Source of the DNA: Thalassovita mediterranea
GTDB taxonomy: Bacteria > Pseudomonadota > Alphaproteobacteria > Rhodobacterales > Rhodobacteraceae
Reading direction: 5' to 3'
Length of the DNA: 64,000 nt
NCBI RefSeq assembly: GCF_001458435.1
Contig: NZ_CYSF01000009.1
Span: forward strand, 124,001-188,000
Of this stretch, positions 1-9,097 are shown piece by piece. A model generated the notes under the pieces. That model was not told the origin of the DNA. It searched no databases and saw nothing but the letters and a program-made list of their open reading frames with translations. Made by a program: the position numbers and the translations under genes. Within the stretch, counting starts at the first letter, position 1, and each line of letters starts with the position of its first letter.

Positions 1-1634
1 ACCTGCGCCAGCGCATCTAGGGGATTGGTCACGACCTCTACATGTATGCCCTCACGGCCCATGATACGCTGGATCAATTCGCCAGTATCAACACTGTCAT
101 CTACCAACATCAGACGTTCCGCGGCCGCGTTCAGAACGGACAGTTCCGGCACCTCGATCGGCAACTCGCTGCGTGCATCAATCACGGGCAGATCCACATA
201 GAACCAGAAGGTCGTGCCCTGCTGTGGCGTGCTGTGCATTTCCAGCTGACTGCCCATCTCATGAACCAGCCCCTGCGCAATCGCCAACCCCAGACCGCTG
301 CCACCGCCCGACTGCGCCTGAAACCCGCCATCGGTCTGCACATAGCGGTCAAACAAACGCTCCTGATCTCCTTCGGCGATACCGATCCCGCTGTCTTGCA
401 CTTCGATACGCAGTCGGGCTGTTTCACCGATAACCCGGGCGTCCGCCTTCAGCGTCACCGATCCTTCATGGGTAAACTTGATCGCATTGTTCAAAAGGTT
501 CAGCAGAACCTGTGACAACCGCAGTGGATCACCTTGCAGACTGCGCGGCATGTTGGATGAAATTTCGCTGCTCAGGATCAAACCCTTCGCCTGCGAATGG
601 ACAGACACCAGATCTACCGCTTCGCGGAACAGTTCATTGGGTGAAAAATCCTCATCCCGCAGTTCCAGACCGCCTTCTTCGATGCGGGATAGATCCAACA
701 CATCATCGACAATCCGGCTCAGCGTGCGCCCCGCATTGTTGAGGCGCGACACCTGCTGTTTTTGATCCGGACTAAGGGGTTCACGGCCCAGCAATTCGGA
801 GAAGCCAAGGATTGCATTGAGCGGCGTGCGGATTTCATGGGTCACGGTGGACAAGAAACGGCTTTTGGCTTTGCTGGCCTGATCCACCTCGGCCATGGCC
901 TCTTTCAGTTCGTCTTCGATTTCCTGCCGGCGGGCCATTTCGCGAAATCCCGTCACCAGAACCGTGGACAACAAAAACACTGTCGCCGCCAGAAAGGCCA
1001 CCATCAGCGAAATCTTGGCGCGGGTGCGTTGTTCAAGGCCTACGAGGTGTTCCTGAGCCAGACCCAGCTGAGCCTCTTGCATTGCGACTTGCAAATCACC
1101 AAAGGCCAATACTTTTGTACGCAGGGCCGCCAGATCTGCCGCTTGCCCTCCTGCCAAAACGACAGTTTTCGCGGCGCTCAGGAGAATTGTCGCCTCTTGC
1201 TGCAACAATTCCAGCTGCGCCCCTGCGGGCAAACGATAGGCAAAATCCTGTAGGCTATCTCCGGTCAGTGCCAGCACCTGCTGGCGCTGTTCCAGTGCCA
1301 GCAACGCATCTCGGGGCGCCTGATCTGAGATTAGGGAAACGACACCGTCGCCTTGGCGGGCAATAGTGGTAAAAACCTCTGCCCCGCGGGTGGCCAATGC
1401 GATTTGCTGCGTTCCATTCGCCACCGTAGACACCAGCGTAAACAGTTGCAGCGTTGCGGCCGTCGCCAGCAAACCGGCGAAGCACAATTTAACAACCGCG
1501 CCGCGCAAACGCCCTGTCAGACGCCGCGCAAAACTGCGCGTTTCACCCGCATCGGATGGGGCATGGTCGGTCTGAAAACTCTGACCGTTGTCATCCGCAA
1601 GGGATGACGAAGACGCAGAAGCAAAGGAAAACAT
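1..1634 (-). CDS. Hybrid sensor histidine kinase (3' end beyond window)
   Basis: A membrane sensor kinase; about 544 residues are visible and the gene continues past the left edge. Two membrane segments (about 46-70 and 207-229) bracket a mostly helical sensor region of unknown ligand. The dimerisation motif THEIRTPLNA has the phospho-acceptor His at 266. The ATPase domain shows the N box NLLNNAIKFT (about 379), G1 DSGIGI and G2 GSGLGLAI. A C-terminal receiver begins with MLVDDS (about 509) and is cut off, so this is a hybrid kinase. The ATG at 1634 lies 13 bases after the stop of the upstream response regulator, so the two are probably co-transcribed. No strong ribosome binding site is visible. 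Signal and target are unknown. Confidence 0.88.
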   Translation of the reverse strand, partial: MFSFASASSSSLADDNGQSFQTDHAPSDAGETRSFARRLTGRLRGAVVKLCFAGLLATAATLQLFTLVSTVANGTQQIALATRGAEVFTTIARQGDGVVSLISDQAPRDALLALEQRQQVLALTGDSLQDFAYRLPAGAQLELLQQEATILLSAAKTVVLAGGQAADLAALRTKVLAFGDLQVAMQEAQLGLAQEHLVGLEQRTRAKISLMVAFLAATVFLLSTVLVTGFREMARRQEIEDELKEAMAEVDQASKAKSRFLSTVTHEIRTPLNAILGFSELLGREPLSPDQKQQVSRLNNAGRTLSRIVDDVLDLSRIEEGGLELRDEDFSPNELFREAVDLVSVHSQAKGLILSSEISSNMPRSLQGDPLRLSQVLLNLLNNAIKFTHEGSVTLKADARVIGETARLRIEVQDSGIGIAEGDQERLFDRYVQTDGGFQAQSGGGSGLGLAIAQGLVHEMGSQLEMHSTPQQGTTFWFYVDLPVIDARSELPIEVPELSVLNAAAERLMLVDDSVDTGELIQRIMGREGIHVEVVTNPLDALAQ

Positions 1635-1647
1635 AACTGTACTCAAC

Positions 1648-3036
1648 TCATAACAGCGGGGCACCAACAGCCACAGCGGAGGTCCGGTTGGATACCCCCA
1701 ACTTGGTAAACAAGGCGGTGACATGTACCTTGACGGTACCGATCCCCAGGTTCATCTCGCGCGCAATTTCTTTATTGGACATGCCCTTCACCAGCAGTTC
1801 CAGCACATGGCGCTGGCGCGGTGATAGATCCGGCAGTGTTTCCAATTCGGCCACATCCCCCTGCGCTTGTGTCGCGTTGGGGGCCGGCGCTGGGGCCGGT
1901 TCGGGCACATAACGGGCGGCGGCGGCCAGATCTTCGGCGTCTTCGCCGAACTGGACCTCTTGCCCGTTTGAAAAACTCAGAACGACACCGGCATCAGTAG
2001 TGGCACCCGCATCCAGTTCCGGCGGTTCATGCAGCAAGGCAGGCGCATAAATGCGGCCCTGCAAAATCTGCGACAGCGCCAACTTCAATTCGCCGATACC
2101 TTCGGCTTTGGACACATAGCCGTAGGTGCCGACGGCCAGCGATTGCAAAACGTCGTTTCGATCCTGCGACGCAGACACCACCGCCATCTTGCGCACACCT
2201 GGATGGGTCTGACGCAGCTTACCAAGCGATGCAGCGCCTTCCATCCCCGGCATCCGCAGGTCAAACAGCGCCAGATCGACACGCCCACACGCGGCAATGA
2301 TCTGTTCGGCCTGATCTAGATTGCTGGCCTCAAACACTTCGGTAAAGCCGAACTTGTCTTCCAGAATGGTTGTCAGCGCCATGCGGAAATATTCGTCATC
2401 GTCGGCCACCACGGCCACCGTATCAGTGAGAGAGATCAGGGGCTGTTCTGCCTCACCTGCACCGGCGGCTTGTTCCATCAACACACCAGCAAGAGCGCTG
2501 TCGATATACACCTTGCCCTCTGCCACCATCCGAAGCGGTGTATCCAACACCTCATCTGGCGCGGGGTGCAGAATGATCCCATTGGCACCCTGACGCAGCG
2601 CCAGACGCGCCAGCACTGGTTCCATGTCTGCGGCTACAAGCGCGATATGCAGATCCGGCGCCTCTCTCAGGGCGCGGGTGATATGATCTGCCTCCAGCGT
2701 ATCCTCGGTAAAGCTTTCCAGCACCAGAACGTCGATGTGATCGTGTTCCAGCACGTTAAAGACATCAAACCAGCTGTGGGCCAACTGCACCGAAATCGGA
2801 CCACCCGGTGTCACGTTCAATTCCGCCTCGGCACCATCGCACAGAACCAGCACCCGCAAACCCGCAGTCAGGCTGCGCGACGCATCAAGCGGGCGCGCAT
2901 TCTGCGCCGTGGACTGGTCCAGAGGCTGATCAAGGTTCGGGTCACGCGTATAATCGCGGGGAATGTCGGTCATCGGTATGTCCGTCGCAGCTATAAGTTC
3001 AGTCGGCGCTTTGGCGGCGGGCGGCAGATCGTCCAT
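1648..3036 (-). CDS. LuxR-type response regulator with pseudo-receiver and receiver
   Basis: A 462-residue DNA-binding response regulator. Residues about 60-185 look like a receiver fold, but the phospho-acceptor position reads VLES (Glu about 107) where Asp is expected, so this domain is probably not phosphorylated. Residues about 205-330 form a second receiver with an acidic cluster (ADDDEY) and FDLRMPG with the acceptor Asp at 259. After an Ala/Pro-rich linker, residues about 403-456 are a LuxR/GerE helix-turn-helix (LSPRQRHVLELL, NKEIAREM, VKVHV). AAAGGAGAAG lies about 20 bases before the chosen ATG, which is long; an internal ATG at 2973 is an alternative start. It precedes the hybrid kinase and is divergent from the pilus ATPase gene, an arrangement that allows but does not prove control of the pilus. 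Confidence 0.87.
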   Translation of the reverse strand: MDDLPPAAKAPTELIAATDIPMTDIPRDYTRDPNLDQPLDQSTAQNARPLDASRSLTAGLRVLVLCDGAEAELNVTPGGPISVQLAHSWFDVFNVLEHDHIDVLVLESFTEDTLEADHITRALREAPDLHIALVAADMEPVLARLALRQGANGIILHPAPDEVLDTPLRMVAEGKVYIDSALAGVLMEQAAGAGEAEQPLISLTDTVAVVADDDEYFRMALTTILEDKFGFTEVFEASNLDQAEQIIAACGRVDLALFDLRMPGMEGAASLGKLRQTHPGVRKMAVVSASQDRNDVLQSLAVGTYGYVSKAEGIGELKLALSQILQGRIYAPALLHEPPELDAGATTDAGVVLSFSNGQEVQFGEDAEDLAAAARYVPEPAPAPAPNATQAQGDVAELETLPDLSPRQRHVLELLVKGMSNKEIAREMNLGIGTVKVHVTALFTKLGVSNRTSAVAVGAPLL

Positions 3037-3301
3037 GCATCAAAGCGCGCGAATCTTCTCCTTTAGCTTAGCGTTTTGCGGTCGCCTACTGGGGGGCGCA
3101 TAGGTCTGACGGTCGGCTCCATTCGGAAGTGGCCTACATACTTTTTGCCGCCCTCCCCTCCAAATCCGCCAGCAAACCCGCCTTGGCACTTCGGCCATGG
3201 GGATGAGTTGTGGCAGCCACGCCTCACGGTGCAATCTTGCGGCAGCGCATTCTCTGTGCGCCGTTTCATTGCGTGTTGTCCCTATCGTTTCGAGGTTACC
3301 C

Positions 3302-4828
3302 ATGTTTGGCAAAAGAACCGGCTCCGCCCCCAAGAAAACCGGCCGTCCCGCTCAGAGCGTCCTGTCCAGTGCCAAACCCGCGACAGAGCCGCAGCGCCCT
3401 GCCCCCGGCGCCGAGGCAACCTCAGCCCCCGCGCCCAAGGCACCCATCGCTCAGAAACCCGACACCAAGGTCATCCCCAAGGGCAAGGCAGAGGCACGAT
3501 CCCCTCAACCGACCGAGGCGGACAGCGCGCGCTACAAGCTCAAGGCCGAGATCATGGAAACCCTGATCTCGATGCTGGACATCAACCAGCTGGCACAAAT
3601 GGGCGAAGGCGAGGAACGGCGCGAGATTGCGAATTACGTCACCGACATTCTGGCGGTGAAGAAAGAGGTGATTTCTGAAAGCGAACAGAAACATCTCATC
3701 GCTGACATCACCAACGACATTCTGGGCTATGGCCCGCTCGAACCGCTGCTGGCGCGTGATGACATTGCCGATATCATGGTGAATGGCACTGACCCGATCT
3801 ACATCGAGGTCAGCGGTAAAATGGAACGCACGCAAATCCGTTTTCAGGACAACCGACAACTGTTGAACGTTTGTCAGCGCATCGTATCGCAGGTGGGTCG
3901 TCGCGTGGATGAAAGCAGCCCGATCTGTGACGCCCGCCTGCCCGACGGTAGCCGCGTGAACGTCATCGCCGGCCCACTGGCCGTAGATGGAACCGCCCTC
4001 ACCATTCGTAAATTCCGCAAAGATTCCCTGACTCTAGAGGATCTTGTTAACTTCGGTTCCATCACCCCCGAAGGCGCCGAAATCCTGAAAATCATCGGTC
4101 GCGTCCGCTGCAACATCCTTGTGTCCGGCGGTACAGGTTCGGGCAAGACGACACTGCTGAACTGTCTGGCGGGGTTCATTGAAACCACTGAGCGTATCGT
4201 TACCTGCGAGGATGCGGCGGAACTGCAATTGCAACAGCCTCATGTTGTGCGTCTGGAAACCCGCCCGCCTTCGCTGGAGGGCACGGGTGAAGTGACCATG
4301 CGCGATCTGGTAAAGAACTGTCTGCGGATGCGTCCTGAACGGATCATCGTGGGCGAGGTACGTGGACCAGAGGCCTTTGACCTGTTGCAGGCGATGAACA
4401 CCGGCCACGACGGTTCCATGGGTACGGTCCACGCCAACACCCCCCGGGATGCCATGTCACGGATGGAGGCAATGATCACCATGGGCGGATCGCGCCTGCC
4501 AGTACGCACCCTGCGCGAGATTATCGCGTCGTCTGTGGATGTGATCGTGCAGGCCCAGCGTCTACGCGATGGTTCCCGTCGTATCACCCACATCACCGAA
4601 GTGCTGGGGATGGAGGGCGATGTGCTGACCACGCAGGATCTGTTCCTCTACAAAATTCTGGGCGAGGACGAAAACGGCAAGATCATCGGTCAGCACCAAA
4701 GCTGCGGCATCAGCCGCCCCAAATGCTGGGAACGCGCGCGCTACTTCGGCTGTGCGGATGATCTGACCAACGCCCTGCGCGCCGCCGAGGCGAAAGAAGA
4801 CGGGATGGAGGGCATGCACCATGTTTGA
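3302..4828 (+). CDS. cpaF: Tad/Flp pilus assembly ATPase CpaF/TadA
   Basis: The cytoplasmic hexameric ATPase that drives Flp pilus extension. The start at 3302 (MFGKRTG, 508 residues) is preferred over an ATG 105 bases upstream because GAGG lies just before it and the upstream extension resembles no family member. A variable Pro/Ala/Lys-rich N-terminus is followed by the secretion-ATPase domain: Walker [10 protein letters not shown] at 276-284, CEDAAELQL, the Walker B region [12 protein letters not shown], and a His box around MGTVHANTP. Its 3' end overlaps tadB by 8 bases, so cpaF, tadB and tadC form one operon. In many Tad loci this gene follows cpaE; here it comes before flp. Confidence 0.95.
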   Translation: MFGKRTGSAPKKTGRPAQSVLSSAKPATEPQRPAPGAEATSAPAPKAPIAQKPDTKVIPKGKAEARSPQPTEADSARYKLKAEIMETLISMLDINQLAQMGEGEERREIANYVTDILAVKKEVISESEQKHLIADITNDILGYGPLEPLLARDDIADIMVNGTDPIYIEVSGKMERTQIRFQDNRQLLNVCQRIVSQVGRRVDESSPICDARLPDGSRVNVIAGPLAVDGTALTIRKFRKDSLTLEDLVNFGSITPEGAEILKIIGRVRCNILVSGGTGSGKTTLLNCLAGFIETTERIVTCEDAAELQLQQPHVVRLETRPPSLEGTGEVTMRDLVKNCLRMRPERIIVGEVRGPEAFDLLQAMNTGHDGSMGTVHANTPRDAMSRMEAMITMGGSRLPVRTLREIIASSVDVIVQAQRLRDGSRRITHITEVLGMEGDVLTTQDLFLYKILGEDENGKIIGQHQSCGISRPKCWERARYFGCADDLTNALRAAEAKEDGMEGMHHV

Positions 4829-5816
4829 TTTTGTCCAATCCAATCAAGCTGTCCTGCTGCAGGCTGCGATTTTCCTGTCGGTTTTTGTGCTGGTCGTCGC
4901 CTTGATGTTGGGATCATCGGAAACCGCGAATGAAAGCCGCCTGAAAAAACGCATGAACCGCGTCAGCGGCAGTGGTGGTGGCCGAGTGGTCCCGGGTGCG
5001 GATGCTATTGATGCCGAACTCCGCCGCCGCCAAATCCGATCCGCAATGAAGGACGGCAAAAAGGGCAAAAACACCAATTTCCAGACCCAGTTGAAACAGG
5101 CCGGCCTCAGCTGGTCTAAAAAAACATTTGTGCTGGTATGCCTCGGCACTGCGCTCAGCGCATTTTTCGGTCTGGCGATTGTGGCGCAGATCAACCCGAT
5201 CATCGCAGCCCCCATCGCCGCGGTTTTGGGATTGGCCTTGCCCTACTTCTATGTGGTGCGCGCCACCAAGCGGCGGTTGAAGAAGTTTTCCGATGAGTTT
5301 CCCGCCGCACTGGACATCATTGTGCGCGGCGTTAGCGCCGGTTTGCCGCTAAGCGAATGCCTGAAGACCATCGCGAACGAAACCAAGGAACCCGTGTGCA
5401 GCGAATTCCAGATGCTGCTCAACGACCAGTCTGTTGGGATGCCGCTGGAAAAGGCGGCCCATCGTCTGGCACTGCGGGTGCCGTTGGCGGAAACCTCGTT
5501 CTTTGCGATTGTTCTCGCCGTGCAAAGCCGCTCTGGTGGGTCGCTCAGCGAAATTCTGAACAACCTTTCGCTGGTGGTTCGGGGTCGCAAAATGCTGGAT
5601 GCGCAGATCAAAACCATGTCGTCCGAGGCTAAAATGTCCGGTCAGATGATCGGCGCGATGCCGATGCTGGTGGCAGCCGCACTGTTCTACCTCAGCCCTG
5701 AATACATCAACGTGCTGTTGGGCACGCGCATGGGACAGGTCATCCTTGGTGGCTGCGCTTTGTGGATGTTCACCGGCATCATGGTGATGAAGAAAATGAT
5801 CAACTTCGACGTCTAA
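4821..5816 (+). CDS. tadB: Tad pilus inner-membrane platform protein TadB
   Basis: A 331-residue inner-membrane protein with a type II secretion F (GspF) domain, expected to sit with TadC at the base of the pilus and couple CpaF to pilin assembly. There is an N-terminal membrane segment (about 12-31), a basic cytoplasmic stretch, a central pair of hydrophobic segments (about 95-145), the F domain with FPAALDIIVRGVSAGLPLSECL, and C-terminal membrane segments (about 275-330). It overlaps cpaF by 8 bases and is followed after 12 bases by tadC. Length and arrangement are normal for the family. Confidence 0.93.
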   Translation: MFDFVQSNQAVLLQAAIFLSVFVLVVALMLGSSETANESRLKKRMNRVSGSGGGRVVPGADAIDAELRRRQIRSAMKDGKKGKNTNFQTQLKQAGLSWSKKTFVLVCLGTALSAFFGLAIVAQINPIIAAPIAAVLGLALPYFYVVRATKRRLKKFSDEFPAALDIIVRGVSAGLPLSECLKTIANETKEPVCSEFQMLLNDQSVGMPLEKAAHRLALRVPLAETSFFAIVLAVQSRSGGSLSEILNNLSLVVRGRKMLDAQIKTMSSEAKMSGQMIGAMPMLVAAALFYLSPEYINVLLGTRMGQVILGGCALWMFTGIMVMKKMINFDV

Positions 5817-5828
5817 AGGGGGAAGAAC

Positions 5829-6782
5829 ATGCTGAACCTCTCTGCCCTCTCGCCGCAGATGATGGCCATTATCCTGTTGTCCGTCGCCGGTTTTCTGGTG
5901 GTTCTAGGACTGGCCATGCCACTGTTGAAAAAGGAAAACCTGCAACGCCGTCTGGCAAAGGTCGCAATCGAACACGGCGGCACCCAGACAATGCAGCAGA
6001 AGAAGTCATTGATGACCCTACTGGGGTTAGGCGGCGGTAAGCGTGCAACACAACAGGCCAATGTCTTTGCCAAATTGGCGGGCACACAATCCACTGCGAT
6101 CCTAAAGAAACTACGCATGGCGGGCCTACGCAGCAGCAATGCGCTGGGGGTCTATGTGATGATCTCCATCCTGATGCCGATAGCGATGGCGGCCGTGGTA
6201 CTGTTTTACGGTGTGGTGATTTTTGAAAAGGAATGGACCCTACAAAACATCGCCATGCTGGGCGGCGGCGGTTTGGGCCTGGGGCTGTTGTTGCCACGGA
6301 TGTACATCAGCAACCGCATCACCAAACGCCAGGAATCGATCCAACGCGCCTGGCCTGATGCGCTGGACCTTTTGCTGATCTGTGTGGAATCCGGTTACGG
6401 CATCGACGCCGCGCTGATCCGCTTGAGCGAGGAAATCGGCATGCAGTCCAAAGAACTGGCCGAAGAAATATCGCTGACATCGTTGGAACTCTCCTACTTG
6501 CAGGACAGAACGCAAGCCCTTGATAATCTTGTGGAACGCACAGGAATGGATCCGGTGCGGCAGGTGGTCGGTTCATTGAAACAGACCGAAAAGTACGGCA
6601 CCGACCTGGGCCGCGCCCTGCGGGTTCACGCCCAAGAAAGCCGGGATCTGCGACTGGAGAGGGCCAAGGAAAAAGCCGCCGCCTTGCCGCCGAAACTAAC
6701 CGTGCCGATGATCGTGTTTTTCCTGCCGATCCTGTTCGTCATCATCATCGCGCCTGCGATCATCCAGATCATTCAGGGCTAG
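5829..6782 (+). CDS. tadC: Tad pilus inner-membrane platform protein TadC
   Basis: A 317-residue GspF-domain membrane protein, the usual partner of TadB. It has an N-terminal membrane segment (about 10-32), a central hydrophobic pair (about 105-160), the F-domain motif WPDALDLLLICVESGYGIDAAL, and a C-terminal hydrophobic segment (about 290-315). GGGGAAG lies before the ATG. This is the last gene of the first pilus block. A strong hairpin follows within 30 bases, and no tadD lies next to it as would be common. Confidence 0.92.
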   Translation: MLNLSALSPQMMAIILLSVAGFLVVLGLAMPLLKKENLQRRLAKVAIEHGGTQTMQQKKSLMTLLGLGGGKRATQQANVFAKLAGTQSTAILKKLRMAGLRSSNALGVYVMISILMPIAMAAVVLFYGVVIFEKEWTLQNIAMLGGGGLGLGLLLPRMYISNRITKRQESIQRAWPDALDLLLICVESGYGIDAALIRLSEEIGMQSKELAEEISLTSLELSYLQDRTQALDNLVERTGMDPVRQVVGSLKQTEKYGTDLGRALRVHAQESRDLRLERAKEKAAALPPKLTVPMIVFFLPILFVIIIAPAIIQIIQG

Positions 6783-6810
6783 CCCCACAGCCCCGCTATA
6801 CCCCATCGCA

Positions 6811-6834
6811 GGCCCGGCACATGCCGGGCCTTTC
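6811..6834 (+). terminator. Probable terminator after tadC
   Basis: A perfect inverted repeat GGCCCGGCA / TGCCGGGCC with a minimal loop, followed by TTTCC. The T-run is short. It lies 28 bases after the tadC stop and separates the cpaF-tadB-tadC block from flp. Confidence 0.7.
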
Positions 6835-7380
6835 CATGTGTCTGGGACCGCCACACAGACGCGCAATGCGCCGCTCGGCATCGCGAAAACTCAGACGCTC
6901 AGCCCAACCAACGGCGCGACTTTAACGGGCTGCCAAGCTGGCGCTGAAACCGGCCCAGACCGCCCATCACACACATCGTGCCGCGAGTGATTCTGCGGGT
7001 GATTCATGTCGATCAGGACCAGCATTTCACCACATAGCCTAGTGTTTCCCTGAGTCGCCCAACGACTTAATCCAGATCAGTTTTCATATTGAAAACAGTC
7101 GATTATCCGCCCCTTCGCAGGCAACGCATCCACCAAAGTATAGGGGCTTAACGACTTTGGCATCTCAGCCACCTGACCAATTTCTGCGACTGTCCTAGGG
7201 TATCCGGCTGAATTTCGCGGGGCGTTTTTTTACTGCATTCTCTTCCTCAACGGACGGTCACTCGAGCAGTCTCGGACCTACCCAGTCTGAGGACCGCCCG
7301 TCACAAACAAACGCCAATGCGCGACATCATATTCTGTCCCCCCGGTTACGAGTTACCGGAAACCTTGAAAGGAAAGTCCC
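6835..7380 (+). promoter_or_regulatory. Long non-coding leader region upstream of flp
   Basis: About 545 bases with no convincing gene, between the tadC terminator and flp. It probably holds the flp promoter and its regulatory sites. Visible elements are the palindrome GTTTTCA-TAT-TGAAAAC at 7080-7096, a repeated AACGACTT (about 7061 and 7150), a T-run near 7226-7232, and a short hairpin-like CCGGT/ACCGG at about 7341-7358 just before the ribosome binding site. I cannot assign a specific promoter. Confidence 0.5.
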
Positions 7381-7563
7381 ATGAAAAAGTTCCTGACCAA
7401 ATTCGCCAAAGGTGAATCCGGCGCGACTGCAATCGAGTACGCCCTGATCGCTGGCCTGATTTCCGTGGTTGCCATTACCGCCCTGACCACCCTGGGGGGA
7501 AACTTGGATTCCACTTTCACGACCATCTCCGACTCGCTGTCGGCGGATGACTCCAGCACCTAA
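7381..7563 (+). CDS. flp: Flp/Fap-type major pilin
   Basis: A 60-residue type IVb pilin, the structural subunit of the Flp pilus. MKKFLTKFAKG is a short basic leader ending in Gly. Cleavage before GluSer would leave a mature protein beginning ESGATAIEYALIAGLI, the family hallmark with Glu at +5 relative to the hydrophobic helix and the Glu-Tyr pair. One hydrophobic helix (about 18-42) is followed by a short Ser/Thr/Asp-rich tail. A strong ribosome binding site (GAAAGGAAAG) precedes the ATG. A weak stem at 7592-7605 after the stop could reduce read-through into the peptidase gene. Confidence 0.96.
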   Translation: MKKFLTKFAKGESGATAIEYALIAGLISVVAITALTTLGGNLDSTFTTISDSLSADDSST

Positions 7564-7630
7564 TAGTTGCTGACACGGTTTCTGATGTCCCGGACCATCC
7601 GGTCCCCCCAAACCCAGTAAGGAGGCGAAA

Positions 7631-8146
7631 ATGTACCTTTCTACACTTTCCCTCCTTTCCTTGGCCGGTTTTGCACTGCTTTCGGGTGCTGCAGCGGTCC
7701 GGGATATCAGAACGACGACCATTCCGAACGGGGTGATCCTGATGTTGCTGGCTGGCTACCTGTTGGTAGCCGCCGCTTCAGGCTGGACCCGCGACGAGAT
7801 CACCAACAGCCTGATTGCTGCCGCAATGGTGTTTTTCACCGGGCTGATGCTGAACGCGATGGGATGGTTGCCCTGGCAACGCGGAACACAGTTGGTCAAG
7901 TTTGCCGCTGTGTGCTGTCTGTGGCTGGGGGCACCTTTGGCGGTGACGCTCATGGGCCTATCGGCTCTGATCGCAGTCACCTCTGCAATTCTGCTGCTGT
8001 GCCTGCCTCAAATTCCGGCCCAGCGCACCAACAATCAACGCGCCTGGCCCGACACGGCCCGACGCCAGATCCCTGCAGGCTTTGCTGTTGCCGCCGCTGC
8101 GGTTTTGCTACTGCCTGCGTCCCCTTGGGTCATGTCTGTTTCCTGA
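7631..8146 (+). CDS. cpaA: Prepilin peptidase CpaA/TadV, second catalytic Asp missing
   Basis: A 171-residue polytopic membrane protein in the position and with the architecture of the A24 prepilin peptidase that processes Flp pilin. The first active-site motif is present as RDIRTTTIPN (Asp about 25). The second motif, normally GxGD followed by xK, is replaced by GTQLVK (about 85-90) before the conserved hydrophobic LWLG segment: the aspartate position aligned on the Lys is Leu, and no other Asp lies nearby. The family requires both aspartates, so this protein may be inactive or may depend on another peptidase. AAGGAGG precedes the ATG. There is no frameshift or stop. Confidence 0.85.
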   Translation: MYLSTLSLLSLAGFALLSGAAAVRDIRTTTIPNGVILMLLAGYLLVAAASGWTRDEITNSLIAAAMVFFTGLMLNAMGWLPWQRGTQLVKFAAVCCLWLGAPLAVTLMGLSALIAVTSAILLLCLPQIPAQRTNNQRAWPDTARRQIPAGFAVAAAAVLLLPASPWVMSVS

Positions 8147-8192
8147 CCCACGCCTCTACAACCTGTCTTTCCTCTAGCGTGAGGGTGTACCC

Positions 8193-9014
8193 ATGTTTCG
8201 TTCGTTAATCATTGTGACAGCGCTTGTCTGCGGTGGCTCGGCCACCCTCCTGGTCAATATGTCCACCCCACAAGGCAGCGAAACCGCAAACGCTCCGCAG
8301 GTGGTTGAAGAGGCCCCTACCCTGAAAGTTCTGGCCGCTGTGCGCCCAATCACCCAAGGTGTCGAACTGACCGAAGGCGATCTGGGCTGGATTGAATGGC
8401 CACGCAACGCCGTGCATTCCAGCATGGTGTCTGACACCGACTCTCCTGATGCACTGAAAAACACGCTGGGCAACATTGCCCGTATGGATATGTTCGCAGG
8501 CCAGCCGATCCTGCCTGACAGCTTCGCCAACACCCGTCAGGGCTATTTGTCTTCGCTGTTGTCGCCGGGCATGCGCGCCGTTGCGATCAAAATCAGCGCG
8601 GCCAAGACCGCAGGCGGTTTTATCCTACCGAACAACCGTGTCGATATTCTGCTGACCCAACGCTGTGATGACGAAATCCGGTGCCGCACCAAGATGAGCA
8701 CCGACACCATCCTGCAGAATGTCCGCGTTCTGGCGATCGACCAATCGGGCAGCAATGCCGATGCCGACGGCGCTGTGCTGCTTGGCAAGACCGCCACCCT
8801 CGAACTTTCGCCCGATGATGCCGAGCAGATCATCGCGGCGGAAGCCAGCGGCAACCTTTCGCTGCTGCTGCGCTCTATCGACGACAACGAGATCTTTGAG
8901 CCGAAAAAACAAGAAGTGGCCAATCTCACCCCCGAGGTTCAAGAGGTCGCAGAACCTCCGCGCACGGTGAAAGTGACCCGTGGCGGTGTCTCGGAAATCG
9001 TCGTGTTGAACTAA
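8193..9014 (+). CDS. cpaB: Flp pilus assembly protein CpaB/RcpC
   Basis: A 273-residue periplasmic, membrane-anchored protein. It has one N-terminal hydrophobic segment (about 5-22), then an SAF domain (about 45-110: LAAVRPITQGVELTEGDLGWIEWP), then the RcpC/CpaB domain with GMRAVAIKISAAKTAGGFILPNNRVDILLT and TILQNVRVLAID. In other Tad systems it works with the outer-membrane secretin, which is usually the next gene. Here cpaE follows instead, after 83 bases. The start is supported by GTGAGGG just upstream. Confidence 0.93.
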   Translation: MFRSLIIVTALVCGGSATLLVNMSTPQGSETANAPQVVEEAPTLKVLAAVRPITQGVELTEGDLGWIEWPRNAVHSSMVSDTDSPDALKNTLGNIARMDMFAGQPILPDSFANTRQGYLSSLLSPGMRAVAIKISAAKTAGGFILPNNRVDILLTQRCDDEIRCRTKMSTDTILQNVRVLAIDQSGSNADADGAVLLGKTATLELSPDDAEQIIAAEASGNLSLLLRSIDDNEIFEPKKQEVANLTPEVQEVAEPPRTVKVTRGGVSEIVVLN

Positions 9015-9097
9015 TCGACGTGCTGAACTGACAACATCCCCCACCGGCGTATGCTGCCTCTCCCCCCTGGTATGCGCTGCCCCCCGAGGTATACAGT

